Positions 1-7,648 are shown, counted from the first letter of the stretch. The stretch: DNA of 23,185 bases from JAYWAM01 sp043782425 (GCA_043782425.1 JAYWAM010000337.1:1-23185), one strand, 5' to 3'. Numbers and translations are program-made. The notes: generated by a model not told the origin, from the sequence alone.

Positions 1-7
1 AATGGAT

Positions 8-23
8 CCCCGCTTTCGCGGGG
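8..23. terminator. Possible hairpin terminator at the window edge
   Basis: A perfect 6-bp stem (CCCCGC/GCGGGG) encloses a 4-base loop. On the minus strand the loop is GAAA, a stable GNRA tetraloop, and the hairpin lies 11 bases past the stop codon of the DUF418 gene. No clear U-tract follows on that strand within the window; on the plus strand TTTTT follows six bases after the stem. It may end the DUF418 transcript or a gene entering from outside the window. Confidence 0.35.
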
Positions 24-34
24 AAGACATTTTT

Positions 35-1243
35 CTACGACCTGTAGTAGGTATGGCGGCGCCACAGGGTTTCGATTGGGCCCTGGGCGTGGGTGGCAAG
101 CCAGGCGCGGCTCCACAGCACTTGCGACAACATGATGGCGACGGCGAGCAGCATTAGCGTGAAAGGCGTTGCTGCGCGCCCCAAGCCCAGGCCCGCACCC
201 TGGAGAATCAGTACGCACAAAACCGATTGCGCTAGATAATTGGTCAGCGCCATGCGTCCCACCGGTGCGAGCCAACGTTCCAACCAGGCAGCGATTTTTG
301 GCCCGGCGAGCATGACTGCTGCGACGTATCCGGCAGAAAGCACTGGCCCTATCAACATGATGACCCCTTGCGTCATGCCGACGGCAAAGGATTGACTGTG
401 CGGGTCTATGGCTTGTTGTAGCGAGAACACGCCGTAAATCAGATTCAGGGGAAGGCCGACAAACAATGCAGTCTTCAGGATACGTCGCCTAATCTTACGA
501 TATCGCTGCGGATGCACAAGCCAGCCCAAGCACACGGCGAACATCCCCAACAGAAACAGCAAAATTATCTGCGGTAGAAACCACAACAAGGAAAAAATAA
601 TAGTGAAATATTCTGTAATCCGCTCAACGCCGATTTCCAGCAGGTTGCCCTGGGTATAGACGCGCCGCGTTTCCTCCAGCGCGGAAAGCATCACCTTCAG
701 ACTTTCGGCATTTTCAAAATCCATAGCCATCGCGCCGAAGGCAAATGCGCTGGCGATCATCATGACAATTGCAGCGATCGCCCAGCGCAGCACGCTCTTT
801 TTCATTGCGCGCAGCCGCACCCCGGCATAGTTCATCATCCAAAGGCCCGCCAGCGCATAGATCGTAAGGATGTCACCCAGCCAAATCAGTGTGCCGTGCA
901 CAATGCCGCAGACCAGTAACCAAGTAAAACGCCGCCGAAAAAGTTCACGAACTGTGTCCCAATTGCCCGTCGCGCGTCTGAATGAGCGCGTTTGCAGCGC
1001 AAATCCCGCGCCGAAAAGGAATGCGAAAATGGGGTAAAACTTTACTTCCGCCACAAAGCTCACCAGAAAAACTACGCCTTGATCGAGTAACGAAGCCGAT
1101 TGCGGCAGCACACCAAAGCGCATCACATTCGCGCCCCAGATGAATGACGGGATGTTCACCAGCAAAATGCCGAATACGGCTATGCCGCGCAATGCATCAA
1201 TGCGCGACGAGCGCTGCGTTTGGGGTTGCAAGCCTTGCTGCAC
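35..1243 (-). CDS. DUF418 (YeiB-like) multi-pass membrane protein
   Basis: The 402-residue product is an integral inner-membrane protein with many hydrophobic segments. Its N-terminus carries the motif RIDALRGIAVFGILLVN, typical of the DUF418/YeiB family and reminiscent of membrane acyltransferases. The C-terminal third (about residues 230-390) corresponds to the DUF418 domain proper. The family has no firmly established biochemical role; transport or acyl transfer at the membrane has been suggested. The start is GTG at 1243 with only a weak Shine-Dalgarno, so a start a few codons further in is possible. It is transcribed alone, divergently from the CoA-transferase gene, and a hairpin at 8-23 may terminate it. 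Family assignment is confident; function is not known. Confidence 0.85.
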   Translation of the reverse strand: MQQGLQPQTQRSSRIDALRGIAVFGILLVNIPSFIWGANVMRFGVLPQSASLLDQGVVFLVSFVAEVKFYPIFAFLFGAGFALQTRSFRRATGNWDTVRELFRRRFTWLLVCGIVHGTLIWLGDILTIYALAGLWMMNYAGVRLRAMKKSVLRWAIAAIVMMIASAFAFGAMAMDFENAESLKVMLSALEETRRVYTQGNLLEIGVERITEYFTIIFSLLWFLPQIILLFLLGMFAVCLGWLVHPQRYRKIRRRILKTALFVGLPLNLIYGVFSLQQAIDPHSQSFAVGMTQGVIMLIGPVLSAGYVAAVMLAGPKIAAWLERWLAPVGRMALTNYLAQSVLCVLILQGAGLGLGRAATPFTLMLLAVAIMLSQVLWSRAWLATHAQGPIETLWRRHTYYRS

Positions 1244-1425
1244 TAGCGGACTGCGGGAAGTAACGCAACGCCCAAAAGAGCGCAGACGAAGGCTAGGGAA
1301 GGGCGGTTACCAACGATGAAGCTAGGCGTGGCGGGCAACTGGGCGAAAGTACAAATAATGGACTTCATGACAGGGACGTTTTGGAAAGCAGGGATTATAG
1401 CTGTCGCGTGTCATTCCGCTTTCGC

Positions 1426-1490
1426 ATGTGTGAGCGAGCTTGCCCGCGAATGCCAACGCCGATTCATCGCGGGCAAGCCCGCTCCCACAT
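1426..1490. repeat. REP doublet (REPIN-like inverted repeat)
   Basis: Two 24-base arms, 1426-1449 and 1467-1490, are inverted copies matching at 22 of 24 positions, with a 17-base spacer. The right arm contains GCGGGCAAGCCCGCTCCCAC, which strongly resembles the abundant REP sequences of Pseudomonas genomes. Each arm has its own short internal palindrome (GCGGGC/GCCCGC or a near variant). A 9-base direct repeat GTCGCGTGT flanks the unit at 1403-1411 and 1508-1516, which could be an insertion footprint or chance. REP doublets are non-autonomous and are mobilised by REP-associated tyrosine transposases (RAYT); none is encoded here. The element occupies most of the 307-base gap between the DUF418 and CoA-transferase genes, and no clear promoter is visible in the rest. 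Confidence 0.75.
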
Positions 1491-1550
1491 CCGGCAGAAC
1501 GATTGCCGTCGCGTGTAAGATTCTGCTTTGCTCAACAATAAGCCCGTCAC

Positions 1551-2768
1551 ATGCCCGCACAAGTTCTAGATGGTATACATGTCCTCGATTTATCCCGCGT
1601 ACTTGCCGGCCCTTGGGCCACGCAGACTCTGGCCGACATGGGCGCCGAAGTCATCAAAATCGAGCGCCCCGGCCGCGGCGATGACACGCGCGCCTGGGGC
1701 CCGCCATTCGCCCAGGATGGCGCGGGCAATGAAACAGCGGCGTATTTTCTTTCCGCCAATCGCGGCAAGAAATCGGTCACCATCGACATCGCGCATGTGG
1801 CCGGACAGGATTTAGTTCGCCGCCTCGCCCAGCGCACCGACATCCTGGTGGAAAACTACAAGGTCGGAGGGCTAAAGCGCTATGGGCTCGACTATGACAG
1901 CCTGGCAAAGCTCAATCCTCGGCTGATTTATTGCTCGATCACCGGCTTTGGGCAAAGCGGCCCATACCGCGATAGAGCCGGGTATGATTTTATGATTCAG
2001 GGTATGGGCGGCATGATGAGCATCACCGGCGAGCGCGATGCCGAGCCTGGCGGCGGGCCGCAAAAAGCCGGCGTTGCCGTGGCTGACCTCGTCACCGGTC
2101 TGTACAGCACCATCGCCATACTCGGCGCTTTGCAGCATCGCAATCAAACGGGCCAGGGCCAGCATATCGATATGGCGCTGCTCGATTGCCAGGTCGCCAT
2201 GCTCGCCAATGTCAGCCTGAATTATCTGGTGTCAGGCCAGATTCCCCAGCGACAAGGCAACGCGCACCAGAATATCGTTCCTTATCAGGTATTTAAGTGC
2301 AAAGATGGGCACTTGATACTGGCAGTGGGGAACGACGAACAGTTTGCGCGCTTTTGCAGTGAGGTAAACATGGCTGGCCTGGCTAAGGACGCGCGTTTCG
2401 CCACCAACCAAGCGCGCGTTGAGAACCGCGAAGCGCTGATTCCCATACTGCAAGAGGCTTTTATGGCGCGCGAGCGCGATGCCTGGCTCAAAGCGCTGGA
2501 AGACCTTGGTGTGCCTTGCGGCCCGATCAACAATCTGGAACAGGTTTTTTCCGACCCGCAAGTCGTGGCGCGTGGCTTGAAACTTTCGCTGCAGCGGCTA
2601 CAAGGCGACGCTGTTCCAGGTGTTGCCAGTCCCATGCGTTACTCGCGAACGCCTATCCAGACACAGTCCGCGCCGCCTATGCTAGGGCAACATACCAAGG
2701 AGGTTTTACTTGATCTTGGGCTAAGCGAGTTAGAACTTTCAGCGTTGCAGAGCGCTAAAACTATTTAA
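1551..2768 (+). CDS. Class III CoA-transferase (CaiB/BaiF family)
   Basis: The 405-residue protein belongs to the CaiB/BaiF or formyl-CoA-transferase family, which moves CoA between carboxylic acids through an aspartyl-CoA thioester. Family signatures are visible in order: VLDLSRVLAGPWATQ near the N-terminus, GADVIKIERP-like sequence at about 30-40, and AGVAVADLVTGLYS, where D179 is the expected catalytic aspartate. The length is normal for the family. The substrate cannot be read from the sequence; relatives act on formyl-, succinyl-, glutaryl- or carnitinyl-CoA. The gene appears monocistronic. The ATG at 1551 begins the conserved N-terminal sequence but has no obvious ribosome binding site. 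An AT-rich stretch follows the stop codon. Confidence 0.9.
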   Translation: MPAQVLDGIHVLDLSRVLAGPWATQTLADMGAEVIKIERPGRGDDTRAWGPPFAQDGAGNETAAYFLSANRGKKSVTIDIAHVAGQDLVRRLAQRTDILVENYKVGGLKRYGLDYDSLAKLNPRLIYCSITGFGQSGPYRDRAGYDFMIQGMGGMMSITGERDAEPGGGPQKAGVAVADLVTGLYSTIAILGALQHRNQTGQGQHIDMALLDCQVAMLANVSLNYLVSGQIPQRQGNAHQNIVPYQVFKCKDGHLILAVGNDEQFARFCSEVNMAGLAKDARFATNQARVENREALIPILQEAFMARERDAWLKALEDLGVPCGPINNLEQVFSDPQVVARGLKLSLQRLQGDAVPGVASPMRYSRTPIQTQSAPPMLGQHTKEVLLDLGLSELELSALQSAKTI

Positions 2769-2914
2769 TGTTTTACTTTAAGTGTCGGATATAAAATATT
2801 GAAATATAATATATAACGTGTTTACATGCCATTTTTTGGTTGAATATTACTTCGTATAATTTATATTATGTTAAATAGAAGATATGTGCTGGGATTAGCA
2901 TTGCCCCACTACAA

Positions 2915-2956
2915 GCATATACCTTGATTTATCCCCAACTCTTGGCATATACTTTG
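2915..2956 (+). promoter_or_regulatory. Putative vapBC operator/promoter with paired direct repeats
   Basis: Two 12-base near-identical repeats, GCATATACCTTG (2915-2926) and GCATATACTTTG (2945-2956), are spaced exactly 30 bases apart, roughly three DNA turns. The second overlaps an imperfect palindrome ATACTTTGGTAT. They lie just upstream of vapB (start 2985) in a markedly AT-rich 216-base gap. VapB antitoxins usually autoregulate by binding repeats at their own promoter, so these are candidate operator sites. GAGGA at about 2972 is the vapB ribosome binding site. Confidence 0.45.
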
Positions 2957-2984
2957 GTATCTATCAGCACAAGAGGATACGATC

Positions 2985-3239
2985 ATGAGTCAAGTCGCCA
3001 AGCTGTTTACTAACGGACGCAGCCAGGCGGTACGCTTACCTGCGGCCTATCGTTTCGATACCAAAGAAGTTTTCATCCGCCAGGACCAGGAAACTGGCGA
3101 CGTAATTTTGTCACGCAAACCGGCGACCTGGGATGACTTTTTCGCTGCGCTTAAAGACGTCCAGGTACCACTCGACTTCTTGAGTGAGAAGGAGCGCGCA
3201 TCCCAAGATCGTGACCCCTTCAAGGGATGGAGCGAATGA
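2985..3239 (+). CDS. vapB: VapB-type antitoxin
   Basis: This 84-residue protein has the AbrB/MazE-like swapped-hairpin N-terminus (AKLFTNGRSQAVRLPAAYRF), which typically binds operator DNA. Its C-terminal half (about residues 45-84) is expected to wrap around and block the toxin active site. The ATG at 2985 is preceded by GAGGA at good spacing. Its TGA stop overlaps the toxin start (ATGA at 3236-3239), the usual translational coupling of type II toxin-antitoxin pairs. Such modules are often horizontally acquired; the AT-rich upstream region, unlike its GC-rich neighbours, fits this but is not proof. Confidence 0.9.
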   Translation: MSQVAKLFTNGRSQAVRLPAAYRFDTKEVFIRQDQETGDVILSRKPATWDDFFAALKDVQVPLDFLSEKERASQDRDPFKGWSE

Positions 3240-3634
3240 AGCAATTCATGCTCGACACCAACACGGTAAGTCACCTCATCAAGGAACACCCGGCCGTCAC
3301 CCAGCATGTGGTGGCTGCACCGATGGCAGCGCTTTGCATTTCGGCTATCACCGAAGGCGAACTACTTTTTAGTCTGGCGAAGCGGCCAGAAGCAAAACGG
3401 CTGCACCTCGCCGTGCGCGAGTTCCTTAAGCGCGTCGATGTGCTGCCCTGGAGTAGCGCCGTCGCACAGCATTACGGCGCTGTGCGCGCCAATTTAGAGC
3501 GTCAAGGCAAGACACTTGCGCCATTTGATCTGTTGATTGCCACGCACGCTCTAGGCGTAAGTGCGGTACTGGTGACTAACGATCAGGTTTTCGGCCAGGT
3601 CGCTGGCCTGGATGTCGAAGATTGGACAAATTGA
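3236..3634 (+). CDS. vapC: VapC-type PIN-domain ribonuclease toxin
   Basis: The 132-residue product is a PIN-domain endoribonuclease. The acidic metal-binding residues are visible: D7 (MLDTNTVSHLIK), E42 (ITEGELLFS), D98 (PFDLLIATHA) and D116 (VTNDQVF). VapC toxins cut tRNA or rRNA when released from VapB. The ATG at 3236 overlaps the vapB stop and places D7 at the family's normal distance from the N-terminus; an in-frame ATG nine bases upstream is less likely. No residue loss is seen, so the toxin appears intact. Target RNA cannot be predicted. Confidence 0.92.
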   Translation: MKQFMLDTNTVSHLIKEHPAVTQHVVAAPMAALCISAITEGELLFSLAKRPEAKRLHLAVREFLKRVDVLPWSSAVAQHYGAVRANLERQGKTLAPFDLLIATHALGVSAVLVTNDQVFGQVAGLDVEDWTN

Positions 3635-3680
3635 CGGTCGAATATCGGACTATGGCTCAACGTACGACGTCTAGCGTTTT

Positions 3681-4508
3681 ATGAACTCTTCCCTGCTTGT
3701 ACCTTGGGCTTTGCGCGACGCAGACCCCTACATACGCATCCGTCGCAGTATCGCGGTCGCCGTCGTCGTGTCGCTGCTTGTGCATGGGCTGCTGCTGTTG
3801 GTCTCTTTTCCACAACCCAAGAATGGCGCGCCGGGAGAAACGTTGCAAGGGCCGCTCGAAGTACGTCTCAGCGAAGCGCCGCCGCCCTCGCCTGCCGAGG
3901 CTGTGGCGCCACAGCCAGATCGCAGCGCCAAGCGCCAGCCCATGCCACGGCGCGACTCGCCCCTTGCTGTAAATCCCACACAAAGCGTGCCGCTGCCCCT
4001 TGAGCCGTCAGCTCCACCGGCGCCACAGCCTTACTCCGCAGCGCCACCCGACATGATGGCGATGATAAACGCCAGACGTCGCAGCGCCGAGGATGCCGCT
4101 GCGCGCGAGAACGCACAGGCGCGCGCCAGCGCTCGCGAGCCTTCAATAAACGAAATTGCTGCGGCCAGCATTACACGCAATCTGCAAATGCTCTCGCCAA
4201 GTCGCGACGGTACGAGCGGGGTTTTTCAGATACTGAGCAAAGGAACGCGCACTGCGCAATTTTCCTTTCGCGGCTGGACGACAGATGCAAGCAATTCGTG
4301 GCGGCAGGTTTACGAAGTCGATGCCGGCCCGCGAGGCAATATCGAGCTTGCCATTGTGCGCAAAATGATTGAACTGATCCGTATGCACTACCAGGGCAAT
4401 TTCAATTGGGATTCGCACCGCCTCGGCCGCGTGGTGGTGCTGTCGGCGCGCATTGACGACAATTCAGGACTCGAGGCCTTTCTGCTGCGCGAATTTTTTG
4501 GGGTTTGA
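3681..4508 (+). CDS. TonB-like proline-rich membrane-anchored protein, function unknown
   Basis: The 275-residue protein has a short cytoplasmic N-terminus, one hydrophobic segment at about residues 23-43 preceded by arginines, a proline/alanine-rich region at about 68-130, a charged helical stretch rich in A, R and E (about 130-155), and a folded-looking C-terminal domain (about 160-275). This order is that of TonB/TolA energy transducers, which span the periplasm. However, the C-terminal domain has no clear TonB signature (no YP motif seen) and no exbB/exbD genes lie nearby. The start at 3681 has no good ribosome binding site. It is followed by the FNR-controlled rquA promoter, so it is probably transcribed separately. 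Function is not assignable from the sequence. Confidence 0.7.
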   Translation: MNSSLLVPWALRDADPYIRIRRSIAVAVVVSLLVHGLLLLVSFPQPKNGAPGETLQGPLEVRLSEAPPPSPAEAVAPQPDRSAKRQPMPRRDSPLAVNPTQSVPLPLEPSAPPAPQPYSAAPPDMMAMINARRRSAEDAAARENAQARASAREPSINEIAAASITRNLQMLSPSRDGTSGVFQILSKGTRTAQFSFRGWTTDASNSWRQVYEVDAGPRGNIELAIVRKMIELIRMHYQGNFNWDSHRLGRVVVLSARIDDNSGLEAFLLREFFGV

Positions 4509-4552
4509 TAGCAGTATTTTTTGCTTAGCTCCGCTCCGACCGCACCATCTCT

Positions 4553-4601
4553 TTGATCGATATCAATGTCGCCTAAGCGATTGCAGTAATACTAAATATA
4601 C
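4553..4601 (+). promoter_or_regulatory. Predicted FNR-type class II promoter of rquA
   Basis: TTGATCGATATCAA at 4553-4566 is a perfect match to the FNR/ANR consensus TTGAT-N4-ATCAA, centred at 4559.5. A class II activator centred at -41.5 would put the transcription start near 4601 and a -10 element at 4588-4593, where AATACT matches TATAAT at 4 of 6 positions. The implied leader to rquA (start 4718) is about 117 bases. The site sequence is observed; its use is inferred. This site dominates the 209-base gap between the TonB-like gene and rquA. Confidence 0.7.
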
Positions 4602-4717
4602 CGGTGACGCTGCAATCTGCGTCGCCCGCAAAAGCGGCTCAAACAGGCGTCAGCACGGAAATCCATCGCCCTACTTCGCTATCCGAAAAAAAACGAAATA
4701 AGGAAAGGCAGGTCACC

Positions 4718-5431
4718 ATGAGCTACGAGGTAAAACAAGCCCCGCTAGAATTGCGCACCGCAGCCATTATTCCGGCTTACCTCGTAGAAACCTATTGGTG
4801 GGCGTACATTCATCCTAATGCGGTCAGCCTGTTCGAGCGTCAGTGGCTGGTGAATCTGATTCTATGGGGAAACTTCAGTAGGCTGCGTGACGCCGCCCTC
4901 GCTGAACTTGGCCAAAACATTCCTGGAAAGACCCTGCAGGTGGCGTGCGTTTACGGCGATTTTTCGACGCGTCTTGCCGCTCGCATCGCCGCCAACGGCT
5001 GGCTGGATATTGTCGATGTACTGCCCATTCAGTTGCGCAACCTGAGCAAGAAGCTCCCGCCAGAGGCGCGCGCCAGTTCTTATCTGCGTAATTCTGCGGA
5101 CCTCGGCTTTGCCGACGCAAGTTACGACCAGGCAATCTTATTTTTTCTGCTGCACGAACAGCCCGAGGCGGTGCGTAAGCAGACACTGAGCGAAGCGCTG
5201 CGCGTGGTTAAACCGGGTGGAAAACTGGTCATCGTCGACTACCATCTGCCGCGCCGTTTGCATCCGCTGCGTTATCTGTTTCGCCATATCCTCGGTTGGC
5301 TTGAACCTTTTGCTCTCGATCTGTGGAATCACGACGTGGCCACCTGGCTGCCGACACAGGTGCGCCCCGAGCAGATCACCAAGAGAACCTACTTTGGCGG
5401 CCTGTACCAAAAGCTGGTGATCAGCGTGTGA
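4718..5431 (+). CDS. rquA: RquA, rhodoquinone biosynthesis methyltransferase-like enzyme
   Basis: The 237-residue protein resembles class I SAM-dependent methyltransferases, but its glycine-rich motif reads VACVYGDFS (residues 75-83) in place of the usual acidic-x-G-x-G-x-G. That altered motif, with the N-terminal blocks ETYWWAYIHP (24-33) and FERQWLVNLILWGNFSRL (39-56), is characteristic of RquA. RquA is established as the enzyme that converts ubiquinone to rhodoquinone, a lower-potential quinone for anaerobic fumarate reduction. Later motifs include VKPGGKLVIVDYH (164-176). The ATG at 4718 follows AGGAAAGG at good spacing; an upstream in-frame ATG at 4604 would add a low-complexity tail and is rejected. 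A perfect FNR site lies upstream, and the stop codon overlaps the next gene's start. Confidence 0.85.
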   Translation: MSYEVKQAPLELRTAAIIPAYLVETYWWAYIHPNAVSLFERQWLVNLILWGNFSRLRDAALAELGQNIPGKTLQVACVYGDFSTRLAARIAANGWLDIVDVLPIQLRNLSKKLPPEARASSYLRNSADLGFADASYDQAILFFLLHEQPEAVRKQTLSEALRVVKPGGKLVIVDYHLPRRLHPLRYLFRHILGWLEPFALDLWNHDVATWLPTQVRPEQITKRTYFGGLYQKLVISV

Positions 5432-6819
5432 CACACCTCGAAGCCGACATTATTGTCGTCGGTGGCGGCATTTCCGGCCTCAGCGTGGCTTGGGAGCTAC
5501 AGCGCCGTGGCGCAGAAGTGGTCTTGCTCGAAGCGGCAGCGCGTAGCGGCGGAACCATCGGCAGCACGCATGAACAAGGCTGTCTCATTGAGGCCGGGCC
5601 GAGCAGCACACTGGACACCACACCGCTTATCACCGCGCTGCTCGATGCAACCGGCATCGCCGCTGAACGCATCGCGCCACAGCCAGCGGCGCGTCAACGC
5701 TTCATCCTGCGCGACGGCAAGTTACTTGCCCTGCCGCAGTCGCCATTTGCCTTCTTGACCTCGCCGCTGTTTTCGCCCGCCGCCAAGCTGCGTTTGCTCA
5801 AGGAGCCCTTTCTCGTTCGTGGCGCGTACGACGACGAATCGGTCGCTGCATTCGTGCGGCGGCGCCTTGGCGCGGAGTTTCTCGATTACGCGATCAATCC
5901 TTTTGTCGCCGGCGTGTACGCGGGCGATGTGGAAACGCTTAGCGTCAGGGCGGCGTTTCCGCGCCTGTTTGAACTCGAACAGCGGTATGGCAGCCTGATA
6001 CGCGGCCAGTTGCAGGGCGCATTGGCGCGCGCACGCGATATGCAGAAATCAAAACACGCCGCGCCTATGTTGTCGTTCCGCAACGGCATGCAGACGCTTC
6101 CCGACGCCATCGCGCTGCGCCTCAAACGCATCGATTTGGGCTGCGAGGTGACGCGCATCACGCCGCGGCAAGGCGGCTTCGATATCGCCGTCGCCCCCGC
6201 TAGTGGACGCCCAGGCTATCGTGCCCGCGCAGTCGTGCTCGCCACACCCACCTACGTTGCCGCAAAGCTCAGCGCGCCGCTAGCGTCGCAAGCCGCCGCC
6301 GCGCTCGATGCGATTCCCTATGCGCCGGTGGCGCTGGTGGCGAGTGTCTACCGGCGCGCCGCCATTGCCCATGCGCTCGATGGATTCGGATTTTTAGTTC
6401 CGCAGCGCGAACAGCGCCGCATCCTGGGCACGATATTTTCGAGCACGCTTTATGCTGAACGTGCGCCGCCGGATTTCGCGCTGCTGACGACTTTCGTCGG
6501 CGGCATGCGCCAGCCGGCGCTGGCGCAGCTCGCCGCAGACGAGATCGCTGCGCTGGTGCACAGCGAGTTGACGCTGCTGCTCGGCGCAGCGCTGCGCCCC
6601 GAATGGGCGCGGGTCACGCGCTGGACACGAGCTATCCCGCAATACACTCAGGGCCACCTGGAGCGCATCGCCTGCATTGAACGCGCCGAGCGCGATGTGC
6701 CGGGACTGTTTTTCTGCGCCAACTACCGCGGCGGAATCTCGGTCGGCGATTGCATCAAATCGGCCTGGCGTACTGCGGATCAGGCAGCGGCATTCGCCGC
6801 GAAAACATCCCAATTTTGA
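5428..6819 (+). CDS. hemY: Protoporphyrinogen oxidase, HemY type
   Basis: The 463-residue flavoprotein has an N-terminal dinucleotide-binding motif (DIIVVGGGISGLSVAWEL), followed by the second FAD signature (EAAARSGGTIGS) and a C-terminal FAD-binding segment (NYRGGISVGDCIKSAW) typical of HemY/PPOX. It catalyses six-electron oxidation of protoporphyrinogen IX to protoporphyrin IX, the penultimate step of heme synthesis. The likely start is GTG at 5428, which overlaps the rquA stop (GTGA) and places the FAD motif about ten residues from the N-terminus; a longer in-frame reading from 5323 runs back inside rquA. HemY is usually oxygen dependent, so its coupling to an anaerobically inducible gene is notable. 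Heme demand of the nearby cytochromes may explain the linkage. Confidence 0.85.
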   Translation: MTHLEADIIVVGGGISGLSVAWELQRRGAEVVLLEAAARSGGTIGSTHEQGCLIEAGPSSTLDTTPLITALLDATGIAAERIAPQPAARQRFILRDGKLLALPQSPFAFLTSPLFSPAAKLRLLKEPFLVRGAYDDESVAAFVRRRLGAEFLDYAINPFVAGVYAGDVETLSVRAAFPRLFELEQRYGSLIRGQLQGALARARDMQKSKHAAPMLSFRNGMQTLPDAIALRLKRIDLGCEVTRITPRQGGFDIAVAPASGRPGYRARAVVLATPTYVAAKLSAPLASQAAAALDAIPYAPVALVASVYRRAAIAHALDGFGFLVPQREQRRILGTIFSSTLYAERAPPDFALLTTFVGGMRQPALAQLAADEIAALVHSELTLLLGAALRPEWARVTRWTRAIPQYTQGHLERIACIERAERDVPGLFFCANYRGGISVGDCIKSAWRTADQAAAFAAKTSQF

Positions 6820-6908
6820 TTGTGCTTTAAAGCTACGCCATCGGGATTCGTTGTACTGAAGCGCACTGAGCGAATTGAGCAGAGCTACTGCATTTAACTC
6901 GCCATCCT

Positions 6909-6957
6909 TTGACCAGAATCAAAGCCCGCCGCCGCCGCACAGGCATGATGACACCGT
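6909..6957 (+). promoter_or_regulatory. Predicted FNR-type promoter of the DUF6455 gene
   Basis: TTGACCAGAATCAA at 6909-6922 matches TTGAT-N4-ATCAA with one mismatch (C for T in the first half-site). If bound at -41.5, transcription would start near 6957, and CATGAT at 6944-6949 (4 of 6 to TATAAT) sits exactly where the -10 should be. The 27-base leader would carry GAGGA eight bases before the ATG at 6984. The agreement of three elements makes this convincing, but it is a prediction. Confidence 0.5.
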
Positions 6958-6983
6958 TCGGTGAGCGCTTGAGGACGACTGTA

Positions 6984-7244
6984 ATGCGGACACGATTCGT
7001 GAGAATGTTGGAACGCCTACAGGTCGATACCCCCGCCTACTTTTCGCAGGCCTCGATCCGCGACATAGAAGCGCAGTTGCGAAATTGCAGCGTGTGTGGC
7101 GATAAATTGCGCTGTGACCGGGATGTCAAACCCGGCGAACTGTGCGAAGTCGATTTTTCGTTTTGCCCCAACAGGGAATTTCTCGAAAAGCAGCTGGCAG
7201 CCGGACAGGCGAAGACTTCCGTGCGCAGCAATAAAGCACAATAG
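6984..7244 (+). CDS. Small cysteine-rich DUF6455-family protein
   Basis: The 86-residue soluble protein has five cysteines at 35, 38, 44, 54 and 61 in the arrangement C-x2-C-x5-C-x9-C-x6-C, the last within FCPN. This, and the N-terminal block FVRMLERLQVD, matches the DUF6455 family, whose function is not established; the cysteines suggest metal binding or redox sensing. The ATG at 6984 was chosen because GAGGA stands eight bases upstream and the family block then begins near residue 5. Upstream in-frame starts (TTG 6909, ATG 6945) would overlap the predicted FNR site and promoter. The gene converges on frdD, with 47 bases between the two stop codons and no strong terminator. Confidence 0.65.
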   Translation: MRTRFVRMLERLQVDTPAYFSQASIRDIEAQLRNCSVCGDKLRCDRDVKPGELCEVDFSFCPNREFLEKQLAAGQAKTSVRSNKAQ

Positions 7245-7291
7245 CGCGCTTGGCGCCCCTGCCCTGCCTCATACCCAGCACCAGCGCCCGC

Positions 7292-7648
7292 TCAAAAACC
7301 GATCACCAGCAAGGCTCCCGCGCTGAGCAGCGTTCCCAGCAGCGCCAGACCATAACAGATCAGTTTTGCACCGGTTCCGGCGTGAATGCCGATATCGTGC
7401 AGGCTGTGAAAAATGCGGTGCACGCCGTGCCATAGAAACAGCGCAATAACCACAAACAAAAAGCCCTTGCCGACCCAGTTTTGCGCGAACGCCAGTATTT
7501 GCGGGTAACGCATCAAGTCGCGCGGCAGCAGCCAAGCGAGCGGGACGGCGATGCCGGTGATGAACACCAAGGCCGGGCCGATCAGCGCCGCGAGCATGCC
7601 GCCTGCGCCGAACAGTGACCAGAAAATGGGAGCGTTCGAGCGCTTCAT
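7292..7648 (-). CDS. frdD: Fumarate reductase membrane anchor subunit D
   Basis: The 118-residue protein has three hydrophobic segments (about 15-40, 58-74 and 94-116) and closely follows E. coli FrdD: FWSLFGAGGM near the start, ILAFAQNWVGKGFLF, and LWHGVHRIFHSLHDIGIH. H77-R78 align with the E. coli HR pair implicated in quinol binding. With FrdC it anchors the catalytic FrdAB to the inner membrane and forms the quinol site without heme b. The ATG at 7648 overlaps the frdC stop (ATGA) and matches the family N-terminus; a longer in-frame upstream extension lies wholly inside frdC. It is last in the operon. Confidence 0.93.
   Translation of the reverse strand: MKRSNAPIFWSLFGAGGMLAALIGPALVFITGIAVPLAWLLPRDLMRYPQILAFAQNWVGKGFLFVVIALFLWHGVHRIFHSLHDIGIHAGTGAKLICYGLALLGTLLSAGALLVIGF

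Noticed and set aside
1316..1684. 122-residue plus-strand open frame before the CoA-transferase
   Set aside because: It runs through the REP doublet and into the CoA-transferase in another frame, and has no recognisable domain.
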